A stretch of 64,000 nt of DNA from Pseudotabrizicola formosa (GTDB lineage Bacteria > Pseudomonadota > Alphaproteobacteria > Rhodobacterales > Rhodobacteraceae), in contig NZ_PJOM01000001.1 in assembly GCF_002900965.1 (NCBI RefSeq), forward strand, positions 372,001 through 436,000, read 5' to 3'. The position numbers and the translations under genes were made by a program. The notes beneath the pieces were generated by a model. The model was not told where the DNA came from. It ran no database searches and saw nothing but the letters and a program-made list of their open reading frames with translations. This document shows, piece by piece, positions 26,868-35,024 of this stretch (within the stretch, counting starts at the first letter, position 1; every line of letters begins with the position of its first letter).

Positions 26868-27466
26868 GCCAGCTTCCCGCCTTTGCGCTGACCGCGCTCC
26901 TGATCGAGCTGACGCCGGGGCCGAACATGGCCTGGCTGGCCCTGCTGGCCGCCACCGAAGGCCGCCGCCTGGGCTATGCCGCAGTGGCGGGGGTCTGTCT
27001 GGGCCTGGCGCTGATCGGCCTTTTGGCGGCGCTGGGCCTTGCCGCCCTGTTGCAGGCGCAACCGCTTGCCTATCAGGCCCTGCGCTGGGCCGGTGTCGCC
27101 TATCTTTTATGGATCGCCTGGGACACATGGCGCGGTGCCGAAGCCCCCGAGGGGGGCGCACCGCCGGGGGCCACGGCCTTTGCGCAGTTCCGGCGTGGGC
27201 TGATCACCAATCTGCTGAACCCCAAGGCCGCCGTGTTCTACGTCACCGTGCTGCCGGGCTTTCTCTCGCCCGCCGCCCGTTTTGCCGAGGTGTCGGCCCT
27301 GTCCTTCACCTTTGTCGCCGTCGCCACCCTGATCCATGCCGGCATCGTCACCGCCGCAGGCACGGCGGCTGGCTGGCTTGCACAAGGTGACCGTGTCAGG
27401 CTAACCCGGCGCATCATGGCGTTGGCGCTGGTTGCCGTGGCGCTGTGGCTGTTCACAAGGACCTGA
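26858..27466 (+). CDS. LysE/RhtB family amino acid exporter
   Basis: 202 residues with about six membrane helices. The N-terminal LTPGPNMAWLALLAATEGRRLGY is the hallmark of the LysE/RhtB translocators, as is GLITNLLNPKAAVFYVTVLPGF in the middle. These export amino acids such as homoserine, threonine or lysine; the substrate is not readable. GTG start at 26858 overlaps the end of hemF by 10 bp, so it is likely co-translated, though a link to heme synthesis is not obvious. Confidence 0.88.
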   Translation: MDLSQLPAFALTALLIELTPGPNMAWLALLAATEGRRLGYAAVAGVCLGLALIGLLAALGLAALLQAQPLAYQALRWAGVAYLLWIAWDTWRGAEAPEGGAPPGATAFAQFRRGLITNLLNPKAAVFYVTVLPGFLSPAARFAEVSALSFTFVAVATLIHAGIVTAAGTAAGWLAQGDRVRLTRRIMALALVAVALWLFTRT

Positions 27467-27471
27467 CCCGC

Positions 27472-27843
27472 ATGACCCTTCCCACGCCCGACATCACCAT
27501 CCATGCCGCTTACGCTTCGGTTGTCGAAGATGACGAAGACGGCATGCTGTTCATCGGCTTCGCCCAGGGCGAGGAAGAGGACGAACCCTATGCCCTGTTC
27601 CGCCAGCCGCTGGGCGGCGGCCCCATCTGGTTCGCGGTGAATGACGAAGAGTTCGGGGCCGAAGACGCGGTCCAGTCGATTGTTCAGGATGCACGCGGCC
27701 TGACCATCACCATCCGCCCGGATCATGTTGCCAGCTTTGGCTGGGCCGCAACCATCGCCATCCGCATCGGCCCGCAGACCGAAGACGCACAACAGGCGCT
27801 GGAGGCGCTGCGCGACATGTATGGCGAGATTTTCAGGGCCTGA
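27472..27843 (+). CDS. Small acidic hypothetical protein
   Basis: 123 residues beginning MTLPTPDITIHAAY. It is markedly acidic (VEDDEDG, GEEEDEP) with predicted beta strands (MLFIGF, IWFAV, LTITIRP) and a C-terminal helix (AQQALEALRDMYGEIF). No signal peptide or membrane segment. I do not recognise the family. It starts 5 bp after the LysE stop and is probably the last gene of the hemF transcript, which ends at the large inverted repeat at 27864-27940. Confidence 0.7.
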   Translation: MTLPTPDITIHAAYASVVEDDEDGMLFIGFAQGEEEDEPYALFRQPLGGGPIWFAVNDEEFGAEDAVQSIVQDARGLTITIRPDHVASFGWAATIAIRIGPQTEDAQQALEALRDMYGEIFRA

Positions 27844-27863
27844 GGGAGCAACTCTCGGAAAGC

Positions 27864-27940
27864 GTGGCGGGGTGAACCCCGCCCTACCCAAGGCGCTGCC
27901 GCCCGGGCTCCTCGCGGTAGGGCGGGGTTCACCCCGCCAC
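27864..27940. repeat. REP-like palindromic element (25-bp inverted repeat, nested hairpins)
   Basis: Arms at 27864-27888 and 27916-27940 are perfect 25-nt reverse complements around a 27-nt spacer. Each arm is itself a hairpin: GGCGGGG, a 4-nt loop (TGAA left, TTCA right), CCCCGCC. This is the architecture of paired REP sequences (REPIN/BIME), which spread with the help of RAYT transposases. It lies between convergent genes (the acidic protein and hemE) and could also act as a transcript-end structure for both. No RAYT gene is in the window. Confidence 0.75.
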
Positions 27941-27949
27941 CACGTTGCC

Positions 27950-28981
27950 TCAGGCGCTCCGCACCGTGTCGATCATCAGCTGCACATTGTCGGGGTTGGC
28001 ATCGGGCGTGATCCCATGGCCAAGGTTGAAGATATGCGGCCCACCCCGGAACGCATCCACCACCTTGCGGGTCTCGCGCACCAGATCGTCGCCGCCGGTG
28101 ACCATGTGGCGCGACGCGAGGTTGCCCTGCACACAACCGTCTTTCTGCACATGCTCGGCCGCCCATTCCGGCGTCACGCTGTCATCGACCGCCACGCAAT
28201 CCGCCCCGGTCTTGCCCGCAAAGCCGACATAGCCTTCCCCCGCCTCACGCGGGAAGGCGATGATCGGGGTCTGCGGGTGCCGCGCCTTCAGCGCCGCGAT
28301 GATCCGCGCCGTGGGGGCCACCGCGAAATCCTCGAAATCCTGCCCTTTCAGGCTGCCGGCCCAACTGTCGAACAGCTTGACCACCTCGGCCCCGGCCTCG
28401 ATCTGCGCCGACAGGTATTCCACCGTCGCCTCGGCAATCCGGTCAAGGATGGCGGTAAAAGTCTCGCGGTCCTCGCGCATCAAGGCATGCGACGCCGCCT
28501 GATCCTTGGACCCGCGCCCATTGATCATATAGGTCGCCACCGTCCAGGGCGCACCGGCAAAACCGATCAGCGTGGTCTCTTCCGGCAGTTCCCGCGCCAG
28601 AATCTTCACCGTTTCATAAACCGGCGACAGCGTCTCATGGATGGCACTTGTCGGCTTCAAGGCCCGCACCTGCTCCATCGTGGTGGTGGTTTCCATCCGC
28701 GGGCCTTCGCCCTCGACAAACCACAGCTTCGGCCCCAGCGCCTGCGGCAGCAGCAGAATATCGGCAAACAGGATCGCGGCGTCAAAGCCATAGCGCCGGA
28801 TCGGCTGCAACGTCACCTCGGCGGCCAGCTCGGGGTTGTAGCACAGCGACAGGAAATCCCCGGCCTGTGCGCGGGTTGCGCGATATTCGGGCAGGTATCG
28901 CCCCGCCTGACGCATCATCCAGATCGGCGGGGTGGGAAGGGTTTCGCCGGCAAGCGCGCGCAGGATGGTCTTTTGGGTCAT
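27950..28981 (-). CDS. hemE: Uroporphyrinogen decarboxylase
   Basis: 343-residue cytoplasmic enzyme that decarboxylates uroporphyrinogen III to coproporphyrinogen III. The N-terminal [17 protein letters not shown] signature contains the substrate-binding Arg residues; [16 protein letters not shown] provides the active-site Asp; [14 protein letters not shown] is a second family block. Start at [10 protein letters not shown], preceded by AAAGGAG. It is divergent from hemC with about 100 bp between starts, an arrangement common in alphaproteobacteria. Its product feeds hemF and hemN. Confidence 0.97.
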   Translation of the reverse strand: MTQKTILRALAGETLPTPPIWMMRQAGRYLPEYRATRAQAGDFLSLCYNPELAAEVTLQPIRRYGFDAAILFADILLLPQALGPKLWFVEGEGPRMETTTTMEQVRALKPTSAIHETLSPVYETVKILARELPEETTLIGFAGAPWTVATYMINGRGSKDQAASHALMREDRETFTAILDRIAEATVEYLSAQIEAGAEVVKLFDSWAGSLKGQDFEDFAVAPTARIIAALKARHPQTPIIAFPREAGEGYVGFAGKTGADCVAVDDSVTPEWAAEHVQKDGCVQGNLASRHMVTGGDDLVRETRKVVDAFRGGPHIFNLGHGITPDANPDNVQLMIDTVRSA

Positions 28982-29046
28982 GGAAGGCTCCTTTGCCCCA
29001 TGGGTCCGATGTGCGCCCCGCGTTGTCAAGACCCCCCTGTCTATAG

Positions 29047-29075
29047 TTGTCAGGCAAAGATGACAGTAGTATGCC
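29047..29075 (+). promoter_or_regulatory. Candidate hemC promoter
   Basis: TTGTCA at 29047-29052 and TATGCC at 29070-29075 are separated by 17 bp. Transcription would begin about at the chosen hemC ATG (29083), implying little or no leader. The -10 is only half matched, so this is tentative. Confidence 0.3.
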
Positions 29076-29082
29076 TGTGCGC

Positions 29083-30042
29083 ATGACGCAAATCCTGACC
29101 TCCCCCGCCCTGCCCACGCCCACCCACCCCCTGAAGATCGGAACCCGAGGGTCACCGCTGGCCCTTTGGCAGGCGCATGAGGTGCGCCGCAGCCTGATGG
29201 TCGCCTTTGATCTGCCCCAGGCGGCCTTCGAGATCTGTGTGATCAAGGTGATGGGCGACCAGATTCTGGACAAGGCGCTGAAAGACATCGGCGGCAAGGG
29301 CCTGTTCACGCGCGAGATTGAAGAGGCGCTGCTGGATGGTGGCATCGACATTGCCGTGCATTCGATGAAAGACATGCCCACCCTGCAACCCGACGGGCTG
29401 ATCCTCGACTGCTACCTACCGCGTGAAGACGTGCGCGATGCCTTTGTCAGCCCGCATGTGGCCCGTCTGGCCGATCTGCCGCAGGGCGCGGTTGTCGGCT
29501 CGTCGTCCTTGCGTCGCCGGGCGCAACTGCGGCTCAAACGGCCCGATCTGCAGCTGGTCGAATTCCGCGGCAATGTGCAGACCCGGATGAAAAAACTGCA
29601 CGATGGCGTCGCCGTCGCCACCTTCCTTGCCATGGCCGGCCTGAACCGGCTGGGCATGGCCCACATGGCCCGTTCGGCGATTGAAACCACCGACATGTTG
29701 CCTGCCGTGGCGCAGGGGGCCATCGGCATCGAACGGCGGGTAGATGATGCCAACACCGCCAGCCTGCTGGACGCCATCCACCACACACCCACCGGCACCC
29801 GCCTTGCCGCCGAACGCGCCATGCTGGCGGCCCTGGATGGGTCATGTGAAACCCCCATCGCGGGGCTGGCCACGCTGGACGGCGGCACGCTGCATCTGCG
29901 CGGCGAGATCCTGCGGCCCGACGGGTCGGAATCGATCAGCGGGCAGCGTTCGGGGCCGGTGTCGGATGCCGCCGCCCTGGGCACCGATCTGGCCGAAGAG
30001 CTGCTGGCCAAGGCCCCTGCCGGGTTTTTCAGCTGGCGCTGA
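29083..30042 (+). CDS. hemC: Hydroxymethylbilane synthase (porphobilinogen deaminase)
   Basis: 319 residues. It joins four porphobilinogens into hydroxymethylbilane. [36 protein letters not shown] and HSMKDMPT are family signatures, and the dipyrromethane cofactor cysteine is Cys255 in [12 protein letters not shown] at 29083 gives the usual length; ATG 29071 would add four residues. No good ribosome site precedes either, which fits a short or absent leader. The kinase-like gene follows 54 bp downstream. Confidence 0.95.
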   Translation: MTQILTSPALPTPTHPLKIGTRGSPLALWQAHEVRRSLMVAFDLPQAAFEICVIKVMGDQILDKALKDIGGKGLFTREIEEALLDGGIDIAVHSMKDMPTLQPDGLILDCYLPREDVRDAFVSPHVARLADLPQGAVVGSSSLRRRAQLRLKRPDLQLVEFRGNVQTRMKKLHDGVAVATFLAMAGLNRLGMAHMARSAIETTDMLPAVAQGAIGIERRVDDANTASLLDAIHHTPTGTRLAAERAMLAALDGSCETPIAGLATLDGGTLHLRGEILRPDGSESISGQRSGPVSDAAALGTDLAEELLAKAPAGFFSWR

Positions 30043-30096
30043 CCCTTTTGGTCAACGCCCCTTAAAGTTCTGTCATCCCGGTGTTACATCTCTGGC

Positions 30097-30864
30097 ATGA
30101 CCGACCCTGACAACACATCCCTGCCCAAACCCGTGGCCACGGCCCTGCAAACCGCCCTGTCGCAACCGGCGCAGCGGATCAGGGCCTTGCCGCTGCCGGA
30201 TGGCGGCCGGGTCTGGCTCAAACGGATCGAACAGGCCACAGGCCGGATGCGATGGCAAAAGGGCAATGGCCTTTCGGCCTTTGTTGCCGAGCGCGAGGCC
30301 TTGCGGCTCTTGCATGCGCGCGGTGTGCCGGTGGCGCAGGTGATCGCCGAAGGCCCCGATTACCTGCTGTTGCCCGATCTTGGTCCCACCCTGTCAACCC
30401 TGCTGAAAGACACCAGCCACCCCATGCCCGACCGCACCGCCGCCTTTGTCGCCGCAGGGGCCGCGCTTGCGGGCCTGCACCGGGCGGGGTTTTCGCATGG
30501 GCGCCCGGCGTTGCGTGATTTCTGCTGGCAGGCGGGCGAGCTGCGGCTGATCGACCTTGAGCGCTTCCGCAACCGCAGGCGCAGCCGCATGGCGCGGGCG
30601 ATGGATGTGGTGATCTTCACCCACAGCTGGTTCGCAAATGACCGGGGTATGGCCCCCGGTCCCGAACTCGACGCCGCGCTGAACGCCTATCGCGCTGCCG
30701 CCCCCGCCGGGCTGTGGCGCGCGGTGGCGCGGCTGACGCGGGTGCTGGCACCGCTGGACGGGCTGGCGCGCGCTGTTGCCCGCATCAGCACCCCGTCAAA
30801 GGATGTGCAGGCGATTCCGCCCACGCTGGCCTATCTGGCGCGCGTCACGCAAGCTCCGGGCTGA
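30097..30864 (+). CDS. Kinase-like phosphotransferase (LPS-kinase/InaA-like fold)
   Basis: A 255-residue cytoplasmic protein with protein-kinase-like landmarks: a WLKRIE strand (ATP Lys), an AEREALRLL helix (Glu), the hinge YLLLPDLG, a catalytic-loop-like SHGRPALRDFCW, and LIDLERFR as the DFG equivalent. The pattern resembles the lipopolysaccharide kinase (WaaP/InaA) group. Where many kinases have HxD or HGD this has HGR, with Asp a few residues later, so activity is uncertain. The C-terminal helices are Ala/Arg rich. It overlaps the convergent MFS gene by 20 bp. Confidence 0.6.
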   Translation: MTDPDNTSLPKPVATALQTALSQPAQRIRALPLPDGGRVWLKRIEQATGRMRWQKGNGLSAFVAEREALRLLHARGVPVAQVIAEGPDYLLLPDLGPTLSTLLKDTSHPMPDRTAAFVAAGAALAGLHRAGFSHGRPALRDFCWQAGELRLIDLERFRNRRRSRMARAMDVVIFTHSWFANDRGMAPGPELDAALNAYRAAAPAGLWRAVARLTRVLAPLDGLARAVARISTPSKDVQAIPPTLAYLARVTQAPG

Positions 30865-32053
30865 TCCGCCCCCGGTCGGCCAGCCACAGCCCCAGCGCGC
30901 CAAGAATGGCGATGCCGCCGCCCAGCGCCGCCGTCAACGCATAGCCGCCAATGGCCAGCCCCGCGCTGAACGCCAGCGCCGCGATCACATCCGCCACCAG
31001 CTTTTGCAGCGCCAGCATCGACGCCGCCGTACCGGGCCGCCCCACCATCAGATCCTGATAATAGGAAATCGGCAAAATCAGCATCGCCACCCCGCCCAAG
31101 CCTGCGGGCAAGGTCATGGCCCAGATCCAGACAGAACCTGCCAGAAATGGCAAGGCGACCAGATGGCTGACATAGAGCACCGTGCCCCAGAAAATCAGCG
31201 TGGGCCGTGGCACATGCGCCAGATACCGCGGCAACAGCAGCATGAACGGCACCTCCCATCCCGCCACCAGCCCCACATACAGCGCCGTATCCGCGGCGTC
31301 GCGCCCCGTCGTTTCGGAAAACACCAGCGCGGCCAGGATCATGTACAGCACCCCCGAAGAGGTGACAGCGCCAAGGCACACCAGCCGGAGCGCCACCTCG
31401 GGCCGCGCCAACTGCGCCAGCGCCGCCCCCAACCGCAGGCCCGATGGCTGATCGGCCCAGCCGGTCTGCCCGTCACGCGGCCAGAACCCCCAGATCAGCG
31501 CCAGCAGCGCCAGACTGGCCAGCCCGCCGCTGGCATAGGTCAGCATCACATCGGCCCCTTGGCCAAAGGCAAAGGTCCAGAACACCAGCATCAGAAGAAA
31601 GGTCACCGACATCGCCGCCCGCACGGTGGCCTGTATCCCCTCGCGCTGCGCCGGATAGCCTTGGCTCGCCAACCGGTTCAGCGCAAAGGCCTGACCAAAG
31701 ATCGATGACGCCACCGGCAGCAAAATCCCGTTGGTCAGCACAAAACTGACCGGCCCGGGGGCAAACACCATCAGGCCCGCCCCCAGCGCGCCGATCAGCG
31801 CCGTGATCAGCGCCAGACGCCGCCGGTTCGCCTTTTGGTCCGACAGAATGCCCAGCAGCACCGATGTCACCACCGCCACGCCCGATGCCAGCACCAGCAC
31901 CAGCGCAAATGCCGCTTCCGGCAGGCCCAGAACCTCGATGCCGATCAGCGACTGATAGGGGTAAAGCGAGGCGTTGATCAGCCCCATCAACCCGATCACC
32001 CCCGCCAGCATGCGAAACACCGGCACCGCGAAAACCGTCTGTAGGGCCGTCAC
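30845..32053 (-). CDS. MFS transporter, sugar-efflux (SET) type
   Basis: 402 residues with about 12 membrane helices. The N-terminal half carries VLGLPEAAFALVLVLASGVAVVTSVLLGILSDQKANRRRL, including the MFS loop 2-3 signature GxxSDQKxxRR, as in SetA-like sugar efflux proteins. The later FLAGSVWIWAMTLPAGLGGVAMLILPISYYQDLM also resembles that group. It may export sugars or sugar analogues. ATG overlaps the stop of the upstream flavoprotein gene by 4 bp, so the two are coupled. Confidence 0.82.
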   Translation of the reverse strand: MTALQTVFAVPVFRMLAGVIGLMGLINASLYPYQSLIGIEVLGLPEAAFALVLVLASGVAVVTSVLLGILSDQKANRRRLALITALIGALGAGLMVFAPGPVSFVLTNGILLPVASSIFGQAFALNRLASQGYPAQREGIQATVRAAMSVTFLLMLVFWTFAFGQGADVMLTYASGGLASLALLALIWGFWPRDGQTGWADQPSGLRLGAALAQLARPEVALRLVCLGAVTSSGVLYMILAALVFSETTGRDAADTALYVGLVAGWEVPFMLLLPRYLAHVPRPTLIFWGTVLYVSHLVALPFLAGSVWIWAMTLPAGLGGVAMLILPISYYQDLMVGRPGTAASMLALQKLVADVIAALAFSAGLAIGGYALTAALGGGIAILGALGLWLADRGRISPELA

Positions 32054-33477
32054 GATGCGTCGCGGTCCCGCTCTGGAATCACCTTGCCGGGGTTCATGAT
32101 CCCCGCAGGGTCCAGCGCTGCCTTGATCGCCCGCATCACCTCCAGCGCCACACCGTCCTTGCGCCGCGCCATAGAAGGCCGCTTGGACAGGCCCACGCCA
32201 TGCTCGGCCGAAAAACTGCCCCGCAACTCGGCCACCACATCCTCGATCATCGTGATCACCCGGTCATAGGTGGCTTTCGACCCGTCCACCGGAAAGGCGG
32301 TGAAATGCAGGTTGCCGTCGCCCAGATGCGCCACGCACAGCGGCTCATGCGCCTGATCCACGGCTTGCAGCCGGGCGTGAATCGCCGTCAGGAAATCCGC
32401 CGCCCGGTCCAGCGGCACCGCAATGTCGGTATCCACAAAGGGCCGCTTGGCAAAGGTGATCTCGGCTGCCGCCTCGCGCCGCGCCCACATCGCCCGGCGC
32501 TGCGTCTCGGATTGCGCGACAAGGGCATCGAGGACCAGCCCCTCTTCCATCAGCCCCGCGATGGTGGTTTCCAAAAGGTCCGTCAGCGGCACCGATCCGT
32601 CCGCGCGCGGATCGCACAGGGCTGGCGCGGTGGCCCCCAGCTCGGTCAGGATCGTCACCTCCGGCACATCGGAGAACGGCAGCCCCAGATCGGGCCGCAC
32701 CTGCGCCAGACGGCGCGAATAGCTTGCGGGCATGAATTCAAACGCCTCGACCAGCCCGCCCGACGCCTCCTGCAACCGGTTCAGCAGCACCGTCGCATCG
32801 GGCAAGGCGCGCAGCGCCAGCGTGGCGGTGGCATGGGCGCGCGGGGCAGGGACCAGCTTCATCACCGCCGCGGTGATAATCCCCAGGGTGCCCTCGGCCC
32901 CGATGAACAGATCACGCAGGTCATAGCCGGAATTGTCCTTGTGCAGCGCCGACATCAGGTTGAGCACCCGCCCGTCGGCCAGCACCACCTCCAGCCCCAG
33001 ACATAAGGACCGGGTCGACCCATAGCGCAGCACGTTCGACCCGCCGGCATTGGTCGACAGCACCCCGCCAATCATCGCCGACCCCCGCGCGCCGAACCAC
33101 AGCGGGAAATACAACCCTTGCTCTGCCGCCCTGTCGTGCAAGGCGGACAGGATCACCCCCGCCTCTACCACCGCCGTTCGCGTGTCTGGGTTCAGGTCGC
33201 GAATCCGATTCATCCGCTCCAGGCTGATCATCAGCCCGCCTGTCGTATAGGTGCCGCCCACCAGCCCCGTATTGCCCGACACCGGCACCACGGCGACGCC
33301 ATGCCGCGCTGCAAGCCTTACACAGCCTGCCACCTGTGCGCTGTCACCGGGGCGCACCACGGCCAGCGGCGTGCCCGGGTAGGCCCCGGTCCAGTCCCGC
33401 GCGTGGCGGTCCATATCGCTGCCGGTCAGCACATGTGCCGCGCCAAGCAGGTCGGCCAGGTCGGAAATCAGGGTCAT
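32050..33477 (-). CDS. FAD-binding D-2-hydroxyacid dehydrogenase (GlcD/D-2-hydroxyglutarate dehydrogenase type)
   Basis: 475 residues. A VAO-type FAD domain (about 30-210) has PVSGNTGLVGG and GARGSAMIGGVLSTNAGG; the C-terminal FAD-oxidase_C domain has CVAHLGDGNLHF, with metal/substrate histidines, and SAEHGVGLSKR. These are hallmarks of D-lactate/glycolate/D-2-hydroxyglutarate dehydrogenases that oxidise 2-hydroxyacids and pass electrons to an acceptor. Which acid is not clear. Start at MTLISDLADLLG; an upstream in-frame extension is open but lacks a ribosome site. Followed by the MFS gene with a 4-bp overlap. Confidence 0.88.
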   Translation of the reverse strand: MTLISDLADLLGAAHVLTGSDMDRHARDWTGAYPGTPLAVVRPGDSAQVAGCVRLAARHGVAVVPVSGNTGLVGGTYTTGGLMISLERMNRIRDLNPDTRTAVVEAGVILSALHDRAAEQGLYFPLWFGARGSAMIGGVLSTNAGGSNVLRYGSTRSLCLGLEVVLADGRVLNLMSALHKDNSGYDLRDLFIGAEGTLGIITAAVMKLVPAPRAHATATLALRALPDATVLLNRLQEASGGLVEAFEFMPASYSRRLAQVRPDLGLPFSDVPEVTILTELGATAPALCDPRADGSVPLTDLLETTIAGLMEEGLVLDALVAQSETQRRAMWARREAAAEITFAKRPFVDTDIAVPLDRAADFLTAIHARLQAVDQAHEPLCVAHLGDGNLHFTAFPVDGSKATYDRVITMIEDVVAELRGSFSAEHGVGLSKRPSMARRKDGVALEVMRAIKAALDPAGIMNPGKVIPERDRDAS

Positions 33478-33637
33478 GCAACGGTCCTCTGCCGCGCCAT
33501 CAAGGCCGGGGGCCGCATATCCATGACTGGTCCCGCCGCGCGCATCAAGCCCCGGCACCGAATTTTCATCCTGCGCGCGGCCCAAGGCGCGGGAGCGCTT
33601 GGCGCGGGCCGAGGTCAGAAAGGGCGAGGCCGCAGGC

Positions 33638-34327
33638 TTAGCCCAGCTGCTCCACCAGCTGCAGGATCTGCGGCCCCAGGCTTTCGACCGCGCGTTTCAC
33701 GCCCTGCGCATTGGGATGGATGCCATCAGCCTGCATATACTGCGAAATCTGGCCGGGGTCGGTGGCATCCGGGTCGATCAGCGCGAAAAAACTGCCCCCA
33801 TGCAGCGCGCCATATTGCGTCGCCAGCTCCGGGTAGAGCGCATCGAACTCTGCCTTGTAGGCGGGTCCGAAATTGCCCGGGGCCTCCATCCCGATCAGCA
33901 GGACCGGCAGCTGACGGCCCTGCGCCTGCGCGAGGATCGCCTCGATATTGGTGCGGGTCACGCCGGGTTGCAGCCCGCGCAGCAGGTCATTGCCCCCCAA
34001 TGTCACGATCATGGCATCGACCTCGGGCGTCAGGCTCCAGTCAAGCCGCGACAGACCGCCGGCACTGGTATCGCCCGACACGCCGCCATTCAGCACGGTC
34101 ACCTCTGCGCCCTGCTCGGCCAGCCAGAGGTTCAGCTGCGGCACCAGCCCCTCACCCTCGGGCAATCCGTACCCTGCTGTCAGGCTGTCACCCAGCGCGA
34201 AAACGGTCACGGGTTCGGCATAGGCTGCACCTGCGGCAGAAAACGGCAGGGCTAACGCAAACGTCAGGTTGCGGAGGCAGCGTTTCGCGCCATATGCAAC
34301 AGGAGACAGGATAAAGGAAAACATCAT
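33638..34327 (-). CDS. tesA: Arylesterase/thioesterase I, SGNH hydrolase (TesA)
   Basis: 229 residues. A long signal sequence ends AAGAAYA, and the mature domain has the SGNH blocks: ALGDSLTAGYG (nucleophile Ser), VLNGGVSGDT (Gly), VTLGGNDLLRG (Asn) and DGIHPNAQG (Asp and His). The enzyme hydrolyses thioesters and aryl/short-chain esters in the periplasm. It is divergent from ybbA-ybbP exactly as in E. coli. Its ATG at 34325-34327 overlaps the ybbA ATG by 2 bp; a second ATG follows at once, and neither has a clear ribosome site. Confidence 0.92.
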   Translation of the reverse strand: MMFSFILSPVAYGAKRCLRNLTFALALPFSAAGAAYAEPVTVFALGDSLTAGYGLPEGEGLVPQLNLWLAEQGAEVTVLNGGVSGDTSAGGLSRLDWSLTPEVDAMIVTLGGNDLLRGLQPGVTRTNIEAILAQAQGRQLPVLLIGMEAPGNFGPAYKAEFDALYPELATQYGALHGGSFFALIDPDATDPGQISQYMQADGIHPNAQGVKRAVESLGPQILQLVEQLG

Positions 34328-35024
34328 GGGTCAGACCGTTCTGGCATTGAAGGAGGCGACGCTGACACTGGCAGGCAATGCCGGGCCGGTCGAGATTCTG
34401 AAAGGGATCACGCTTGACGTCGCACAGGGCGAAACGCTGGGGCTGATCGGTCCGTCCGGGTCTGGCAAATCGTCTCTCCTCATGCTGATGGGCGGGCTGG
34501 AACGGGCCACATCGGGATCGGTTCTGGCGCTGGGGTCGGATCTGACCGCCCTCGACGAAGATGCGCTCGCGCGCTTTCGCAGAGGCAATATGGGGGTGGT
34601 GTTCCAATCTTTCCACCTGATCCCGACAATGACCGCGTTGGAGAATGTTGCCGTGCCGCTGGAACTGGCAGGCAAGGCCGATGCCTTTGCCCGCGCCGCG
34701 GCCGAATTGCAGGCGGTGGGACTGGGCTCAAGGCTCGATCATTACCCCACGCAACTGTCGGGGGGCGAGCAGCAGCGCGTGGCCCTCGCGCGCGCCGCCG
34801 CCCCGCGCCCGGCGATCCTGCTCGCGGATGAACCCACCGGCAATCTGGATGGCGTCAACGGTGCCGCCATCATGGACATGCTGTTTGGCCTGCGCGACCG
34901 GCACGGTGCCACGCTGGTGCTGGTTACCCATGCGCCGGAACTGGCCGCGCGCTGTGACCGCGTGGTGCGGCTGGCCGATGGCCGGATCACGGGCGAAGAC
35001 CGGATGAAGGCAGCGGCGGAATGA
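34326..35024 (+). CDS. ybbA: ABC transporter ATP-binding protein (YbbA/LolD-like)
   Basis: 232 residues. Walker A GPSGSGKSS near 44, Q-loop VFQSFHLIPTMTALEN, signature LSGGEQQRVALARA, Walker B ILLADEPTGNLD and the VTHAPELA switch are all intact. This is the MacB/LolD family, which drives FtsX-type permeases that act mechanically on periplasmic lipids or envelope proteins rather than pumping solutes through. A good ribosome site AAAGGA lies 9 bp before the ATG at 34326, inside the tesA signal-peptide codons. It overlaps ybbP by 4 bp. Confidence 0.93.
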   Translation: MGQTVLALKEATLTLAGNAGPVEILKGITLDVAQGETLGLIGPSGSGKSSLLMLMGGLERATSGSVLALGSDLTALDEDALARFRRGNMGVVFQSFHLIPTMTALENVAVPLELAGKADAFARAAAELQAVGLGSRLDHYPTQLSGGEQQRVALARAAAPRPAILLADEPTGNLDGVNGAAIMDMLFGLRDRHGATLVLVTHAPELAARCDRVVRLADGRITGEDRMKAAAE

